Position numbers and translations under genes: made by a program. This document shows, one piece after another, positions 9,580 to 18,219 of a DNA stretch of 64,000 bases (positions are counted from its first letter, which is position 1; every line of letters starts with the position of its first letter). Location: positions 974,001-1,038,000 of the forward strand of contig CP124756.1 in the NCBI GenBank assembly GCA_029972225.1, read 5' to 3'. The notes beneath the pieces are model-generated. The model saw only the letters and a list, made by a program, of their open reading frames with translations. It made no database searches and was not told the DNA's origin. Source of the DNA: Candidatus Thiothrix putei. Its GTDB lineage: Bacteria > Pseudomonadota > Gammaproteobacteria > Thiotrichales > Thiotrichaceae.

Positions 9580-10586
9580 GTGGTTTTGTCGTCTCCGGCA
9601 AGCAGGGCGCTGGTGAATTCATACGCATCGAATTCTTGCAGGTCGTCAATGCTTTCACCCACGCCGATGAAGCGTACCGGAATTTTGAGTTGTTGGGCAA
9701 TGGCGAACAGAATCCCGCCTTTGGCAGTTCCGTCCAGTTTAGTGACGGTGATTCCCGTCAGCCCTAATGCTTCGTTGAATTGTTTGGCTTGTACCAAAGC
9801 ATTTTGACCAATGCTGGCATCCACAATCAGCATGATTTCATGCGGTGCAGTGCCGTCGAATTTCTGAATAACCCGTTTGACCTTTTTCAGCTCATCCATC
9901 AAATTGGTTTGGGTGTGCAAGCGCCCGGCAGTATCCGCCAGCAATACGTCGATCTTACGCGCTTTGGCGGCTTGAAACGCATCGAAAATCACCGAGGCGG
10001 AATCCGCGCCACTGCCTTGGGCAATCACCGGAATATTATTGCGTTCGCCCCAAATGGTGAGCTGTTCCACGGCGGCAGCGCGGAAGGTATCCCCAGCGGC
10101 GAGCATCACGGATTTGCCGTCTTGCTGGAATTTTTTGGCAAGCTTGCCAATGGTGGTGGTTTTACCCGCACCATTGATACCGACCATGAGCAGCACAAAC
10201 GGCTGGTGTGAGCCGTCGATTTCCAAGGGTTGTGCAGCGGGGCGGAGGATGCGGTGCATTTTGTTGTAGAGCGCTTGCATCAGCGCATCCATATCCGCGA
10301 GTTCGGCACGCTTCACCCGGCTGGTGAGGTCGCTCATGATTTCACGGGTGGCTTCGATACCAACGTCGGCGGTAAGTAAGCGCGTTTCCAGCTCCTCCAG
10401 CACATCGTCGTCGATTTGCTTTTTGCCCACCACCAGCGTTGCCATGCCCTCGGTAAGGGCATGGCTGGTTTTTGATAGACCGCGTTTTAACCGCGCAAAT
10501 AAACCTTCCGCCGGGGCAGGGGCTTGCGGAACTACCGTAGTGGCATCAGGTAATTCCGGCTTTTTTTTCTTTCCGAATCCAAACAT
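9576..10586 (-). CDS. ftsY: signal recognition particle receptor FtsY
   Basis: SRP-dependent targeting GTPase at the inner membrane. The start is set at 10586 (MFGFGKKKK, the usual FtsY beginning), giving 336 residues; an in-frame start 20 codons upstream would run towards the divergent gene and is unlikely. The short acidic/proline linker is followed by the NG domain with GINGAGKTTT (G1), the DTAGR motif (G3) and TKLDGTAKGG (G4). The acidic A domain is much shorter than in E. coli, as in many related bacteria. Its promoter must lie in the roughly 40 bases shared with the divergent peptidase gene. Confidence 0.96.
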   Translation of the reverse strand: MFGFGKKKKPELPDATTVVPQAPAPAEGLFARLKRGLSKTSHALTEGMATLVVGKKQIDDDVLEELETRLLTADVGIEATREIMSDLTSRVKRAELADMDALMQALYNKMHRILRPAAQPLEIDGSHQPFVLLMVGINGAGKTTTIGKLAKKFQQDGKSVMLAAGDTFRAAAVEQLTIWGERNNIPVIAQGSGADSASVIFDAFQAAKARKIDVLLADTAGRLHTQTNLMDELKKVKRVIQKFDGTAPHEIMLIVDASIGQNALVQAKQFNEALGLTGITVTKLDGTAKGGILFAIAQQLKIPVRFIGVGESIDDLQEFDAYEFTSALLAGDDKTT

Positions 10587-10627
10587 CGTACAATGACCGT
10601 CCAGCTTTATTATCGTCAGGTGCGAGA

Positions 10628-12052
10628 ATGCGAAGAATACTACCATTTGCCAGACAAAACCGTAATATCAAAACAATTCTAGCGGTTTCCGTCATATTTT
10701 CAGGTTTTTTTACAGCCCCTGCGCACGCTATCGAACGTGTAAAAGTCGAAGTACCCGTACACGAATACAAGCTGGATAACGGTTTGAAGGTATTGGTGAA
10801 ACAGGATAAGCGTGCGCCGATTGCTGTGGTGCAATTGTGGTACAAAGTGGGTTCCAGCTATGAACACAACGGCTCGACTGGCCTATCGCACGTGGTCGAG
10901 CACATGATGTTCAAGGGGACGCAAAAATACCCTACCGGCGAATTCAACCGCATCATCGCTGAAAATGGCGCGGAAGATAACGCTTTTACTGGGCAAGATT
11001 ACACCGCTTACTACCAAGTGATTGCGGCAGACCGGCTGGAAGTCGCGTTTGAATTGGAATCGGATCGGGTGCGTAACCTCACTTTGCCACCCGCCGAATT
11101 CAAAAAAGAAATCGAAGTGGTCAAAGAAGAGCGGCGCTGGCGTACCGAGGATAAACCCACGGCCTTGACCCGCGAACAATTTGAAGCAGTGGCTTTCCTC
11201 AATAGCCCCTACAAAAACCCGGTCATCGGTTGGATGGCGGATTTGGATGCCATGCAAGTAGAAGACCTGCGGGCATGGTATGAACGTTGGTATGCACCTA
11301 ACAATGCTACGTTGGTGGTAGTGGGTGATGTTGACCCTGACAACGTGCATGAATTAGCCAAAAAGTATTACGGGCCGCTGAAGCCTACCGAGACGATTCC
11401 CCCACCGAAACCGCAAACTGAAGTCGAGCAAAAAGGCTTGCGCACCCTTAAAGTCAAAGCTCCGGCAGAATTACCTTACGTGTTAATGGGTTACAAAGTC
11501 CCCGGTATGGTCAATGCCAAGGAGAAATGGGAACCGTATGCGCTGGAGGTGCTGGCGGGTATTTTGGATGGTGGCAACAGTTCGCGCTTATCCAAAGAGC
11601 TGATTCGGGGCAAGGAAATTGCCTCCAGTGCCAGTGCTTGGTACAGCGGGTTTGGGCGCTTGCCCGATTTATTCAGCTTAAGCGGAATGCCGACCAAAGG
11701 CGAAAAGTTGGAAACCGTGAAAGTCGCGTTGTTGGAGCAGGTGGAAAAACTCAAAAACGAGCCGGTGACTGCCGCAGAATTAGCGCGGGTCAAGGCGCAA
11801 GTGATTGCGGGCGAAATTTACGAACGTGATTCCCAACAGAATCAGGCGAACGTCTTAGGTTCGTTGGAAACGGTGGGATTGGGGTACAAACTGGCGGATG
11901 AATACGTGGATAATATTCTGGCGATTACACCTGAACAGATTCAAGCGGTTGCCAAGAAGTACCTGATTGAAGACACGCTGACGATTGCAGAACTCGATCC
12001 GCAGCCCATTGACCCCAACAAGCCGAAAAATGCCCCTAGTTTTGTGAGATAA
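10628..12052 (+). CDS. secreted M16-family zinc peptidase (active subunit)
   Basis: A 474-residue protein with a signal peptide ending near PAHA (residue 34), so probably periplasmic. The inverted zinc motif HxxEH is present as His88-Val-Val-Glu91-His92, with the third ligand Glu168 in the EIEVVKEERR segment, spaced as in pitrilysin. It is followed four bases later by a paralogue lacking the motif. Such active/inactive M16 pairs are common beside ftsY and rsmD in gammaproteobacteria and presumably work as a heteromer. The substrate is unknown. Confidence 0.9.
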   Translation: MRRILPFARQNRNIKTILAVSVIFSGFFTAPAHAIERVKVEVPVHEYKLDNGLKVLVKQDKRAPIAVVQLWYKVGSSYEHNGSTGLSHVVEHMMFKGTQKYPTGEFNRIIAENGAEDNAFTGQDYTAYYQVIAADRLEVAFELESDRVRNLTLPPAEFKKEIEVVKEERRWRTEDKPTALTREQFEAVAFLNSPYKNPVIGWMADLDAMQVEDLRAWYERWYAPNNATLVVVGDVDPDNVHELAKKYYGPLKPTETIPPPKPQTEVEQKGLRTLKVKAPAELPYVLMGYKVPGMVNAKEKWEPYALEVLAGILDGGNSSRLSKELIRGKEIASSASAWYSGFGRLPDLFSLSGMPTKGEKLETVKVALLEQVEKLKNEPVTAAELARVKAQVIAGEIYERDSQQNQANVLGSLETVGLGYKLADEYVDNILAITPEQIQAVAKKYLIEDTLTIAELDPQPIDPNKPKNAPSFVR

Positions 12053-12056
12053 CCCC

Positions 12057-13370
12057 ATGTTGAAAAAAATCGTATTGGCGCAACTGGCGCTATGGTTAGT
12101 GGTGTTTGCATCGTTTGCCCAAGCTGCCCCGAAAATTGAGCATTGGACAACGGCTAACGGTTTGCGGGTCTATTATGTTCCCGCGCCTGAATTGCCGATG
12201 CTGGATTTACGTTTGGTATTTGATGCGGGTAGTGCGCGGGATGGCGCTAAACCCGGTCTGGCGATGCTCACTAATAGCATGTTGGATAAAGGTGCTACCG
12301 GTTTGAGTGAGGATCAGCTTGCTGAGCAGTTTGAAGCCATTGGGGCAATCTTTTCATCAAGTACTTCCAAGGACATGGCAACGCTGGGGTTACGCACCAT
12401 TACCTTGGAGCAAGAGCAAAAAGCAGCCTTGGATTTGTGGCTGAAGGTGATCGCCAAACCGGATTTTCCGCAGAAAGATTTTGAGCGGGTGCAAAAGCTC
12501 ACCTTGGTGGGGTTGCAAGCGGAAAAGCAAGACCCCGCGAGTTTAGGTGGTAAGGCGTTTTACCAAGCCTTGTACGGTGATCATCCTTATGGTCAGCCGG
12601 AGAATGGTACTGAAGAGACTATTCAAGCGTTGAAGGTGGATGATTTAAAAGCCTTTTATCAGCAGCATTACGTGGCGAAAAATGGGCTGTTAGCCATTGT
12701 CGGCGCAGTAGACCGCACTCAGGCAGAGGCGTTAGCGGAACAAGTGGCAGGGGTATTGCCGGTTGGGGAAGCGGCAGCACCATTACCCGAAGTCAAAGCC
12801 TTGACGGCAGCCAAAACCGTCAAAATTCCTTACCCGTCAGCGCAAGCCCATATTCTGGTGGGGCAGATTGGCAATAAACGCGGGGATGATGACTATTTCA
12901 CCTTGTACATGGGCAATCAGGTGCTGGGGGGAAGTGGCTTCACCTCACGTTTGATGAAGGCGGTGCGTAATGATCGGGGATTGAGTTACAGCGTTTACAG
13001 CTACTTTGGGCCGTTGGCACAGCTTGGCGTGTTTGAAATTGGCCTGCAAACCAAGCTAGAACAAGCCGATGAAGCCTTGAAAGTGGTGCAAGACGTGCTG
13101 GGTAAATTCCAGCAGGAAGGCCCTTCGGTTGAGGAGTTAGAAGCTTCTAAGAAGGACATTACGGGTGGTTTCCCCCTGCGCACGGCGAACAATAGCCAAA
13201 TTGTTGACTATGTGGGCGTTATCGGTTTTTACCACTTGCCATTGGATTACTTGGATACCTTTACCGGCAAGGTGAATGCGTTAACCCGTGAGCAGATTAC
13301 CGAAGCGTTTGCCCGCCGTGTACAGCCTGACAAAATGGTAACGGTCATTGTGGGTGGTGATGAAAAATAA
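12057..13370 (+). CDS. secreted M16-family peptidase-like protein lacking the zinc motif
   Basis: A 437-residue paralogue of the preceding peptidase with a signal peptide ending near FAQA. At the place where HxxEH should occur it reads LAMLTNSMLDKG, so the zinc site is lost. The late M16 domain with the GGSGFTSRLMKAVRNDRGLSY-like region is retained. It is probably the non-catalytic partner that completes the chamber of the heteromeric enzyme. Its stop overlaps the rsmD start. Confidence 0.88.
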   Translation: MLKKIVLAQLALWLVVFASFAQAAPKIEHWTTANGLRVYYVPAPELPMLDLRLVFDAGSARDGAKPGLAMLTNSMLDKGATGLSEDQLAEQFEAIGAIFSSSTSKDMATLGLRTITLEQEQKAALDLWLKVIAKPDFPQKDFERVQKLTLVGLQAEKQDPASLGGKAFYQALYGDHPYGQPENGTEETIQALKVDDLKAFYQQHYVAKNGLLAIVGAVDRTQAEALAEQVAGVLPVGEAAAPLPEVKALTAAKTVKIPYPSAQAHILVGQIGNKRGDDDYFTLYMGNQVLGGSGFTSRLMKAVRNDRGLSYSVYSYFGPLAQLGVFEIGLQTKLEQADEALKVVQDVLGKFQQEGPSVEELEASKKDITGGFPLRTANNSQIVDYVGVIGFYHLPLDYLDTFTGKVNALTREQITEAFARRVQPDKMVTVIVGGDEK

Positions 13371-13908
13371 CCTGCTGCGCATCATCGGTGGCGAATGGCG
13401 TAGCCGTAAACTGCGTTTCGCCGATGTACCCGGTCTGCGCCCCACGCCGGATCGGGTACGTGAAACCTTGTTCAACTGGCTGCAAACGCAAGTGCCGGGG
13501 GCGCGTTGCCTCGACTTGTTTGCAGGCAGCGGTGCATTGGGGTTGGAAGCCTTATCGCGAGGGGCGAGTGAGGTGGTAATGGTGGAAAAGCATCCGGCTG
13601 CGGCCAAGGCGTTGCGTGACAATATCGCCTTACTGGGGGCGCAACAGGCGGTCTTGGTGCACGATGATGCTTTTCGCTATTTGCAACGGGAAACTGGGGC
13701 GTTTGACTTGATTTTCCTTGACCCACCGTTTCGCAAGAACCTATTGGAACCTGTTCTCGAAACGTTGTTGGCTAAATCCCTGTTGAACCCTGATGGGATG
13801 ATCTATTTGGAGCAGGAGGCGGATGCCGCCATTAACTTTGGTCGTTTTAACCTGCGTATCCACCGTGAAACCCAGGCGGGTCAGGTGAAAAGTTTGTTGT
13901 TAATTTGA
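13360..13908 (+). CDS. rsmD: 16S rRNA (guanine-966-N2)-methyltransferase RsmD
   Basis: Methylates G966 of 16S rRNA in assembling 30S particles. It has 182 residues from the ATG at 13360, which lies inside the end of the preceding gene; MKNNLLRIIGGEWRSRKL is a typical RsmD N terminus. The SAM-binding motif LDLFAGSGALGLEALSRGA and the catalytic DPPF motif (IFLDPPFRKN) are visible. Translational coupling to the M16 gene is suggested by the overlap. Confidence 0.95.
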   Translation: MKNNLLRIIGGEWRSRKLRFADVPGLRPTPDRVRETLFNWLQTQVPGARCLDLFAGSGALGLEALSRGASEVVMVEKHPAAAKALRDNIALLGAQQAVLVHDDAFRYLQRETGAFDLIFLDPPFRKNLLEPVLETLLAKSLLNPDGMIYLEQEADAAINFGRFNLRIHRETQAGQVKSLLLI

Positions 13909-13993
13909 TTGCATTCGTTCAGCAAAGATTCAGGTTTTGATCTAATCTCATATAGCGAGTGTGTTTTGTTGACAATTCATGGAGGGTGTTTAG

Positions 13994-14515
13994 ATGCCTA
14001 GTGTCGTAGTGCAAGGATTAGCCGTTCTGTTGGCTGTTACGCTGGTCGGTTGTAGTGCTGTTTCAGAGCCTAAAAAACAAATTAGTGTTGCGCAAATTCC
14101 GGTGGCTCAGCCATCCGTGAGTTTGTTGGATAAAGTGGTGTGGAATGCGCAAAAACAGCAAGGAAAAATGTACCGCTGGGGCGGGACTAGCCCTGTCACC
14201 GGGTTTGATTGCAGCGGTTTAACACAATACGCTTTTAAAAATGGCGCACGGGTAGCGATTCCACGCACGGCAGCGCAACAGTATGCCGCAGCAGTCAAAG
14301 TCCCTAGAGAGCAAAGCCAGAAGGGTGATTTGGTGTTTTTCAATACCAGTGGCAAGCGTGTCAGCCATGTGGGGATTTATCTGGGGAACGATAAGTTTGT
14401 CCATGCACCGCGCACGGGACGAGCCATTGCTACCGACCAACTGAAAGGTTATTGGGCAAAGCGTTTGATCGGGTTTGGACGGATTCCCGGAGCGTGTAAG
14501 CCGAGTTATTCGTGA
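13994..14515 (+). CDS. NlpC/P60-family lipoprotein (putative cell-wall endopeptidase)
   Basis: A 173-residue lipoprotein: the lipobox LVGC places the modified cysteine at residue 20. The NlpC/P60 catalytic domain follows, with Cys73 in FDCSGLTQYAF and His125 in VSHVGIYLG; a further His lies at 137. The family cleaves D-Glu-diaminopimelate bonds in peptidoglycan peptides. A strong Shine-Dalgarno (GGAGGG) precedes the ATG, and a TTGACA-like element lies just upstream. It is a single gene of the Spr/NlpC class and probably acts at the outer membrane. Confidence 0.9.
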   Translation: MPSVVVQGLAVLLAVTLVGCSAVSEPKKQISVAQIPVAQPSVSLLDKVVWNAQKQQGKMYRWGGTSPVTGFDCSGLTQYAFKNGARVAIPRTAAQQYAAAVKVPREQSQKGDLVFFNTSGKRVSHVGIYLGNDKFVHAPRTGRAIATDQLKGYWAKRLIGFGRIPGACKPSYS

Positions 14516-14559
14516 TAAAATAACAGTTGTTCGCACATGGTGGGTAGTTTAAAGCAAAG

Positions 14560-14799
14560 CTAACTGCTAATTAGCGCGGTATATTCCTTGAAATCATCCA
14601 GCGGTGCGTCGAAATTATCAATGATATGTCTGACCAAACCGCGTAATGAACCGAGCTTGCGTTTGGCGGGTGGTTTGGTGAGTGCTTGCTGGCGTACTAC
14701 AGGTTGGTTGTCACGGGTGATGATGACTTCTTCCCCGTTCAGCACACATTCTATTAGGTGAGAAAGCTGAGTGTTGGCGTCGTGAATGCTGACTTGCAT
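14560..14799 (-). CDS. Phd/YefM-type antitoxin without an adjacent toxin
   Basis: A 79-residue protein. The N-terminal half (VSIHDANTQLSHLIECVLNG, then EEVIITRDNQPVV) is the Phd/YefM DNA-binding fold. The C terminus (NFDAPLDDFKEY) resembles the toxin-binding tail of antitoxins paired with PIN-domain VapC toxins. Only about 45 bases separate its stop from the convergent NlpC gene, so no toxin gene follows it here. It is therefore an orphan or the remnant of a lost module. Confidence 0.7.
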   Translation of the reverse strand: MQVSIHDANTQLSHLIECVLNGEEVIITRDNQPVVRQQALTKPPAKRKLGSLRGLVRHIIDNFDAPLDDFKEYTALISS

Positions 14800-14929
14800 G
14801 GTTAGTTCCTTGGTTAGTTCTGAGTCTAGCTAGGTGAGATAGGTGCAGCAAGCGGAAATCAGCATTCACAAGCTACCGTTGGTCTGCTATTAATGCAGCA
14901 TTCCTTTCAATCAGCCGACTTTTATCTCA

Positions 14930-15087
14930 TGCCGAAAGCCTTTATCAGTTATGCCCGCGATGGTAGCTACGGTGAAAACCTTGCCGCCGAGATTCAGCAG
15001 CAATTGCAGGCGGCTGGCTTTGCCGTGTTCAGCGAGTTCAAGATAGCAGGCAGAGCGGCGGCAACTTTGGTGGTATACTCGCGTTAG
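14930..15087 (+). pseudogene. N-terminal fragment of a TIR-domain protein
   Basis: The open frame begins MPKAFISYARDGSYGENLAA and continues through the first strand-helix-strand of a TIR domain, ending near GFAVF. After that the sequence no longer resembles TIR and stops after a further 17 residues. The domain normally needs about 130 residues and a catalytic Glu further on, so this is a truncated remnant. It may start at 14893 with a short extension. Confidence 0.55.
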
Positions 15088-15108
15088 AAATTAATCTGGA
15101 GTCGTGGT

Positions 15109-15369
15109 GTGCCTGATTTGGAAAGTCTTCGGCAGAAAATGCAACAACTTAATCCTGAGCAGTTACAAATGTTGGAAGGTTTTGTGAGCTTTCTATGCGG
15201 TCAACAGGATGGAACAATTGCCCCAGACGCAGAGTATTCAGCAGAATACACCGCATGGCGAAACAATGTGCTTAAAGATGCCAGTTTCATTGAAAAGCTC
15301 GCCAATGATCCTGTTCATTTGGGTGAAAACACTGATTTCCTTTCCCGCGACGAAGCCAATCAACGATAG
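15109..15369 (+). CDS. hypothetical protein, 86 residues
   Basis: Small acidic protein starting at a GTG (15109) with a GGAG element a few bases upstream and a TATACT-like -10 box near 15074. The first half is predicted helical (LRQKMQQLNPEQLQMLEGFV); the second half is rich in Asp, Glu and Asn. It ends nine bases before yheS and may be co-transcribed with it. I do not recognise the family. It could be an antitoxin-like or regulatory peptide, but nothing in the sequence shows that. Confidence 0.5.
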   Translation: MPDLESLRQKMQQLNPEQLQMLEGFVSFLCGQQDGTIAPDAEYSAEYTAWRNNVLKDASFIEKLANDPVHLGENTDFLSRDEANQR

Positions 15370-15378
15370 AGTTCTTCC

Positions 15379-17277
15379 ATGCTAGTCTTCTCCGACCTAA
15401 CCCTACGGCGCGGCTCCAAAGCCCTGCTCGAATCCGCTTCCTTCAGCATCCACCCCGGTCAGAACGTCGGGGTTACGGGTGCGAACGGTGTTGGCAAATC
15501 CACCCTGTTCGCGCTGATTCGCGGCGAATTGCACCAAGACACGGGCAATTTTTCGATACCGCCTTCTTGGGTCATCGCGCACGTCCAGCAGGAAACGCCC
15601 GCCACCGACCAGTCCGCGCTGCATTACGCGCTCGAAGGTGATGCTGAATACGTCAGCCTGCGCCAGCAGCTCGAACACGCCGACGGCGCACACCTCGGCG
15701 AACTGCACGCCCGCCTCGATGCCATCGACGGCTACACCGCTGAAAGCCGCGCTGCCACCTTGCTGCACGGCCTCGGTTTCAAACCCGACCAAATTCACAA
15801 CCCGGTCAGCAGTTTTTCCGGCGGCTGGCGGATGCGGCTCAACCTTGCGCAAGCCCTGATGTGCCGTTCCGACCTGCTCCTGCTCGACGAACCCACCAAC
15901 CACCTTGACCTCGATGCCGTCATCTGGGTGCAAGATTGGTTGAAAAATTACCGTGGCACGCTGCTGCTGATTTCGCATGACCGCGAATTCCTCGACGCCA
16001 TTTGCACCAGCATTGCGCACATCGAACACAGCCGCCTGACGCTGTACACCGGCAATTATTCGACCTTTGAAATCACCCGTGCGGAAAAACTCGCGCAACA
16101 GCAATCGGCTTACGAAAAGCAAAAGCGCGAACGCGAACACATGCAAAAGTATGTCGACCGTTTCCGTGCTCAAGCCACCAAAGCCCGCCAAGCGCAAAGC
16201 CGTCTCAAAGCCTTGGAACGGATGCAAGTGATTTCCGCCGCGCACGTCGATTCACAATTCCATTTCAGCTTCCGCGACCCCGAAAAGCTGCCCGATCGCT
16301 TGCTGCATGTGCGCGAAGCACGCCTTGGCTACGCCGACAAAACCATCATCGACAAGGTGGAGTTGCAAATTTTCCCCAGTGACCGTATCGGGCTGATTGG
16401 CCCCAACGGTGCGGGTAAATCCACCCTGATCAAATTCCTTGCCGGACAACTGCCCGCGCAAGCCGGTGAAAGTTGGCAAGCACCCGACCTGAAAATCGGC
16501 TATTTCGCCCAGCACCAGCTCGAACAACTCAAAGTGGATCAATCCCCGCTGCAACATCTGCGTGAAATGGATAAACAAGCCCGTGAACAGGATTTGCGCA
16601 ATTTCCTCGGCGGATTCGCGTTTCAAGGCACACGGGTGGAAGAAGCGATTGCGCCCTTTTCTGGCGGCGAAAAAGCGCGTCTAGCACTGGCATTGTTGAT
16701 TTACCAACGCCCCAATTTGCTGCTGCTCGACGAACCGACCAACCACCTTGACCTCGATATGCGTCTTGCCCTCAGCATGGCGTTGCAGGAATTCAAGGGT
16801 GCAATGGTTATCGTCTCGCACGACCGCCACATGCTCAAAACCGTCACTGATAAGCTGTTGCTGGTTGATAGTGGCAAAGCGCTGGAGTTCGACGGCGACC
16901 TCGACGATTATGCTGCGTGGTTGCAAAACCGTTTCCGTGCAGAAGAAGTTGCCAGTAAACCGACTGATCAAGCCGCCGCGCACACCTCCGCCGGACGCAA
17001 AGACCAGCGCCGCGAAGCCGCCGAAAAGCGTAAACAGTTGCAGCCCTTAAAGAAAAAGATCGACAAGTTGGAGCAGGAAATGAACAAACTCCAGCAACAA
17101 CAAGCCGCGTTAGAAGCACAGCTTGCCGACCCCGACATTTACAGCGATGTCAACCGTCACAAACTCAAGCAACTGGTGCTCGACAAAAGCAACCTCGATG
17201 CCAAGCTCGAAGCAGTGGAAATGGAATGGATGGAAGCCAGCGAAGCATACGAGTCTGAACTGGGATTTTTGGGATGA
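15379..17277 (+). CDS. yheS: ABC-F family ATPase, YheS type
   Basis: Soluble twin-ATPase that acts on ribosomes rather than transporting. It is 632 residues, close to the length of E. coli YheS, and the N terminus (MLVFSDLTLRRGSKALLESA) matches that subfamily. Walker A motifs are GANGVGKST (about 36) and GPNGAGKST (about 340); signatures are FSGGWRMRLNLAQAL and FSGGEKARLAL. The inter-domain P-site tRNA-interaction linker is Lys/Arg/Gln-rich (about 235-285). The C-terminal domain is a Lys/Gln/Glu-rich coiled coil. Its stop codon lies inside a long inverted repeat. Confidence 0.92.
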   Translation: MLVFSDLTLRRGSKALLESASFSIHPGQNVGVTGANGVGKSTLFALIRGELHQDTGNFSIPPSWVIAHVQQETPATDQSALHYALEGDAEYVSLRQQLEHADGAHLGELHARLDAIDGYTAESRAATLLHGLGFKPDQIHNPVSSFSGGWRMRLNLAQALMCRSDLLLLDEPTNHLDLDAVIWVQDWLKNYRGTLLLISHDREFLDAICTSIAHIEHSRLTLYTGNYSTFEITRAEKLAQQQSAYEKQKREREHMQKYVDRFRAQATKARQAQSRLKALERMQVISAAHVDSQFHFSFRDPEKLPDRLLHVREARLGYADKTIIDKVELQIFPSDRIGLIGPNGAGKSTLIKFLAGQLPAQAGESWQAPDLKIGYFAQHQLEQLKVDQSPLQHLREMDKQAREQDLRNFLGGFAFQGTRVEEAIAPFSGGEKARLALALLIYQRPNLLLLDEPTNHLDLDMRLALSMALQEFKGAMVIVSHDRHMLKTVTDKLLLVDSGKALEFDGDLDDYAAWLQNRFRAEEVASKPTDQAAAHTSAGRKDQRREAAEKRKQLQPLKKKIDKLEQEMNKLQQQQAALEAQLADPDIYSDVNRHKLKQLVLDKSNLDAKLEAVEMEWMEASEAYESELGFLG

Positions 17278-17345
17278 CAGGATTAGCAGGATGGAGAACA
17301 TCACGTGATGAAGGTGCGCTCTTAATCCTGCTAATCCTTTCATCC
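17272..17345. repeat. imperfect 21-bp inverted repeat at the end of yheS
   Basis: Arms 17272-17292 and 17325-17345 are reverse complements with a single mismatch (core AGGATTAGCAGGAT), separated by 32 bases. The left arm contains the yheS stop codon. There is no T-run, so it is more like a mobile intergenic palindrome than a Rho-independent terminator. Confidence 0.75.
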
Positions 17346-17402
17346 TAGTAATCCCAGTTCAGACAATCTCCCCTCAATTACTCCTCTCTCTTTGACGAAA
17401 TA

Positions 17403-17444
17403 CAGTTCGCTCCCTCAGCGCGGTTAACCACGCTGGGCGAACTG
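17403..17444. promoter_or_regulatory. extended dyad, candidate enhancer (UAS) for the sigma-54 promoter
   Basis: A nested palindrome: CAGTTCGC (17403-17410) pairs with GCGAACTG (17437-17444), CAGCG (17416-17420) with CGCTG (17431-17435), around GGTTAACC (17422-17429). It lies about 90-130 bases upstream of the predicted start, the usual place for activator binding. It could instead be a terminator stem of yheS, but only a weak CTTTTC follows it. Confidence 0.45.
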
Positions 17445-17475
17445 CTTTTCGCCTATCTAATCTGCATTTTCATCT

Positions 17476-17488
17476 CAAATATTTGATA
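17476..17488 (-). promoter_or_regulatory. IHF-like binding site
   Basis: On the minus strand it reads TATCAAATATTTG, matching the IHF consensus WATCAANNNNTTR at every fixed position, in an A+T-rich tract. It sits between the candidate enhancer dyad and the -24/-12 promoter, where IHF typically bends DNA for sigma-54 activation. Confidence 0.5.
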
Positions 17489-17506
17489 AATATATAAAAA
17501 TAGGAT

Positions 17507-17522
17507 TGGCACACCCATTGCA
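17507..17522 (+). promoter_or_regulatory. sigma-54 (-24/-12) promoter of the 17.5-22.8 kb cluster
   Basis: The sequence TGGCACACCCATTGCA matches the consensus TGGCAC-N5-TTGCA exactly, with GG and GC elements separated by ten bases. Transcription should start near 17533, leaving about 37 bases before the ATG at 17570, with an AAGGAG ribosome site in between. Confidence 0.85.
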
Positions 17523-17569
17523 TTACCACTGATGTGATTGGAAACGTATTTCATCAAGGAGAAGCCATC

Positions 17570-18193
17570 ATGTATGCAGCAGAATTTGAAGCCTTTGAAT
17601 TTGAAGACGAATTCGAGAATGCGTTTGAGGATAACAGTCTCACCCGCCCGTTTACCGAACAGCAGGAAATGGAATTAGCAGCCGAGTTATTGGAAGTCGG
17701 TTCTGAGGAAGAGCTGGAGGAGTTCCTCGGTAAATTGGTCAAGAAAGCCGCCAAGGGGATCGGTAACTTTGTACGTTCGCCTGCGGGTAAAGCGGTGGGT
17801 GGTTTCCTGAAAGGCTTGGCAAAGAAAGCCTTGCCCGTAGCGGGTGCCGCTTTGGGTAATTTTGTCGTGCCGGGTGTCGGGGGCGCGATTGGCGGCAAAC
17901 TGGGGTCGTTTGCGAGTTCTTTGTTTGAGCTGGAAATGGAAGGCATGAGTCCAGAGGACATGGAGTTTGAAGTGGCTCGCCGCTTTGTACGTTTGGCTGG
18001 CGCGACCACGGCTTCGGCTGCTCAGAATAGCCAACGTGGAGCACCGGATGTGGTGGTCAATCGTGCGATTCAGAATGCTGCACGTTTGCACGCTCCCGGC
18101 TTATTGCAAAACCGCCAGCCTGCACGCACTGGACGCGCTCGCTCCGGGCGTTGGGTCAGAAGTGGCAATCGCATCATTTTGTTGGGTGTTTAA
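17570..18193 (+). CDS. acidic/glycine-rich protein A of the sigma-54 cluster, function unknown
   Basis: A 207-residue protein; the ATG at 17570 is chosen because AAGGAG precedes it. Order: an acidic Phe/Glu-rich N terminus (about 1-25), a segment EEELEEFLGKLVKKAAKGIG (about 55-75), a glycine-, alanine- and valine-rich stretch (about 80-120) with GxxxG-like spacing, a second acidic helix, then a basic tail ending in an Arg/Gly-rich WVRSGNRIILLGV motif. The next gene encodes a paralogue with the same order. No signal peptide is apparent. The hydrophobic small-residue core could be membrane-active, which is speculation. Confidence 0.75.
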   Translation: MYAAEFEAFEFEDEFENAFEDNSLTRPFTEQQEMELAAELLEVGSEEELEEFLGKLVKKAAKGIGNFVRSPAGKAVGGFLKGLAKKALPVAGAALGNFVVPGVGGAIGGKLGSFASSLFELEMEGMSPEDMEFEVARRFVRLAGATTASAAQNSQRGAPDVVVNRAIQNAARLHAPGLLQNRQPARTGRARSGRWVRSGNRIILLGV

Positions 18194-18219
18194 ACAATTC
18201 AGGCAAGAGGAGACGTGTC

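Noticed and set aside
15403..16245. 280-residue open frame on the minus strand inside yheS
   Set aside because: It is the antisense shadow of a well-conserved ABC-F gene and lacks any recognisable domain.
17403..17444. Dyad interpreted only as a yheS terminator
   Set aside because: The stem is interrupted and the following T-run is weak; its distance to the sigma-54 promoter makes an enhancer at least as likely. Kept as a candidate UAS.
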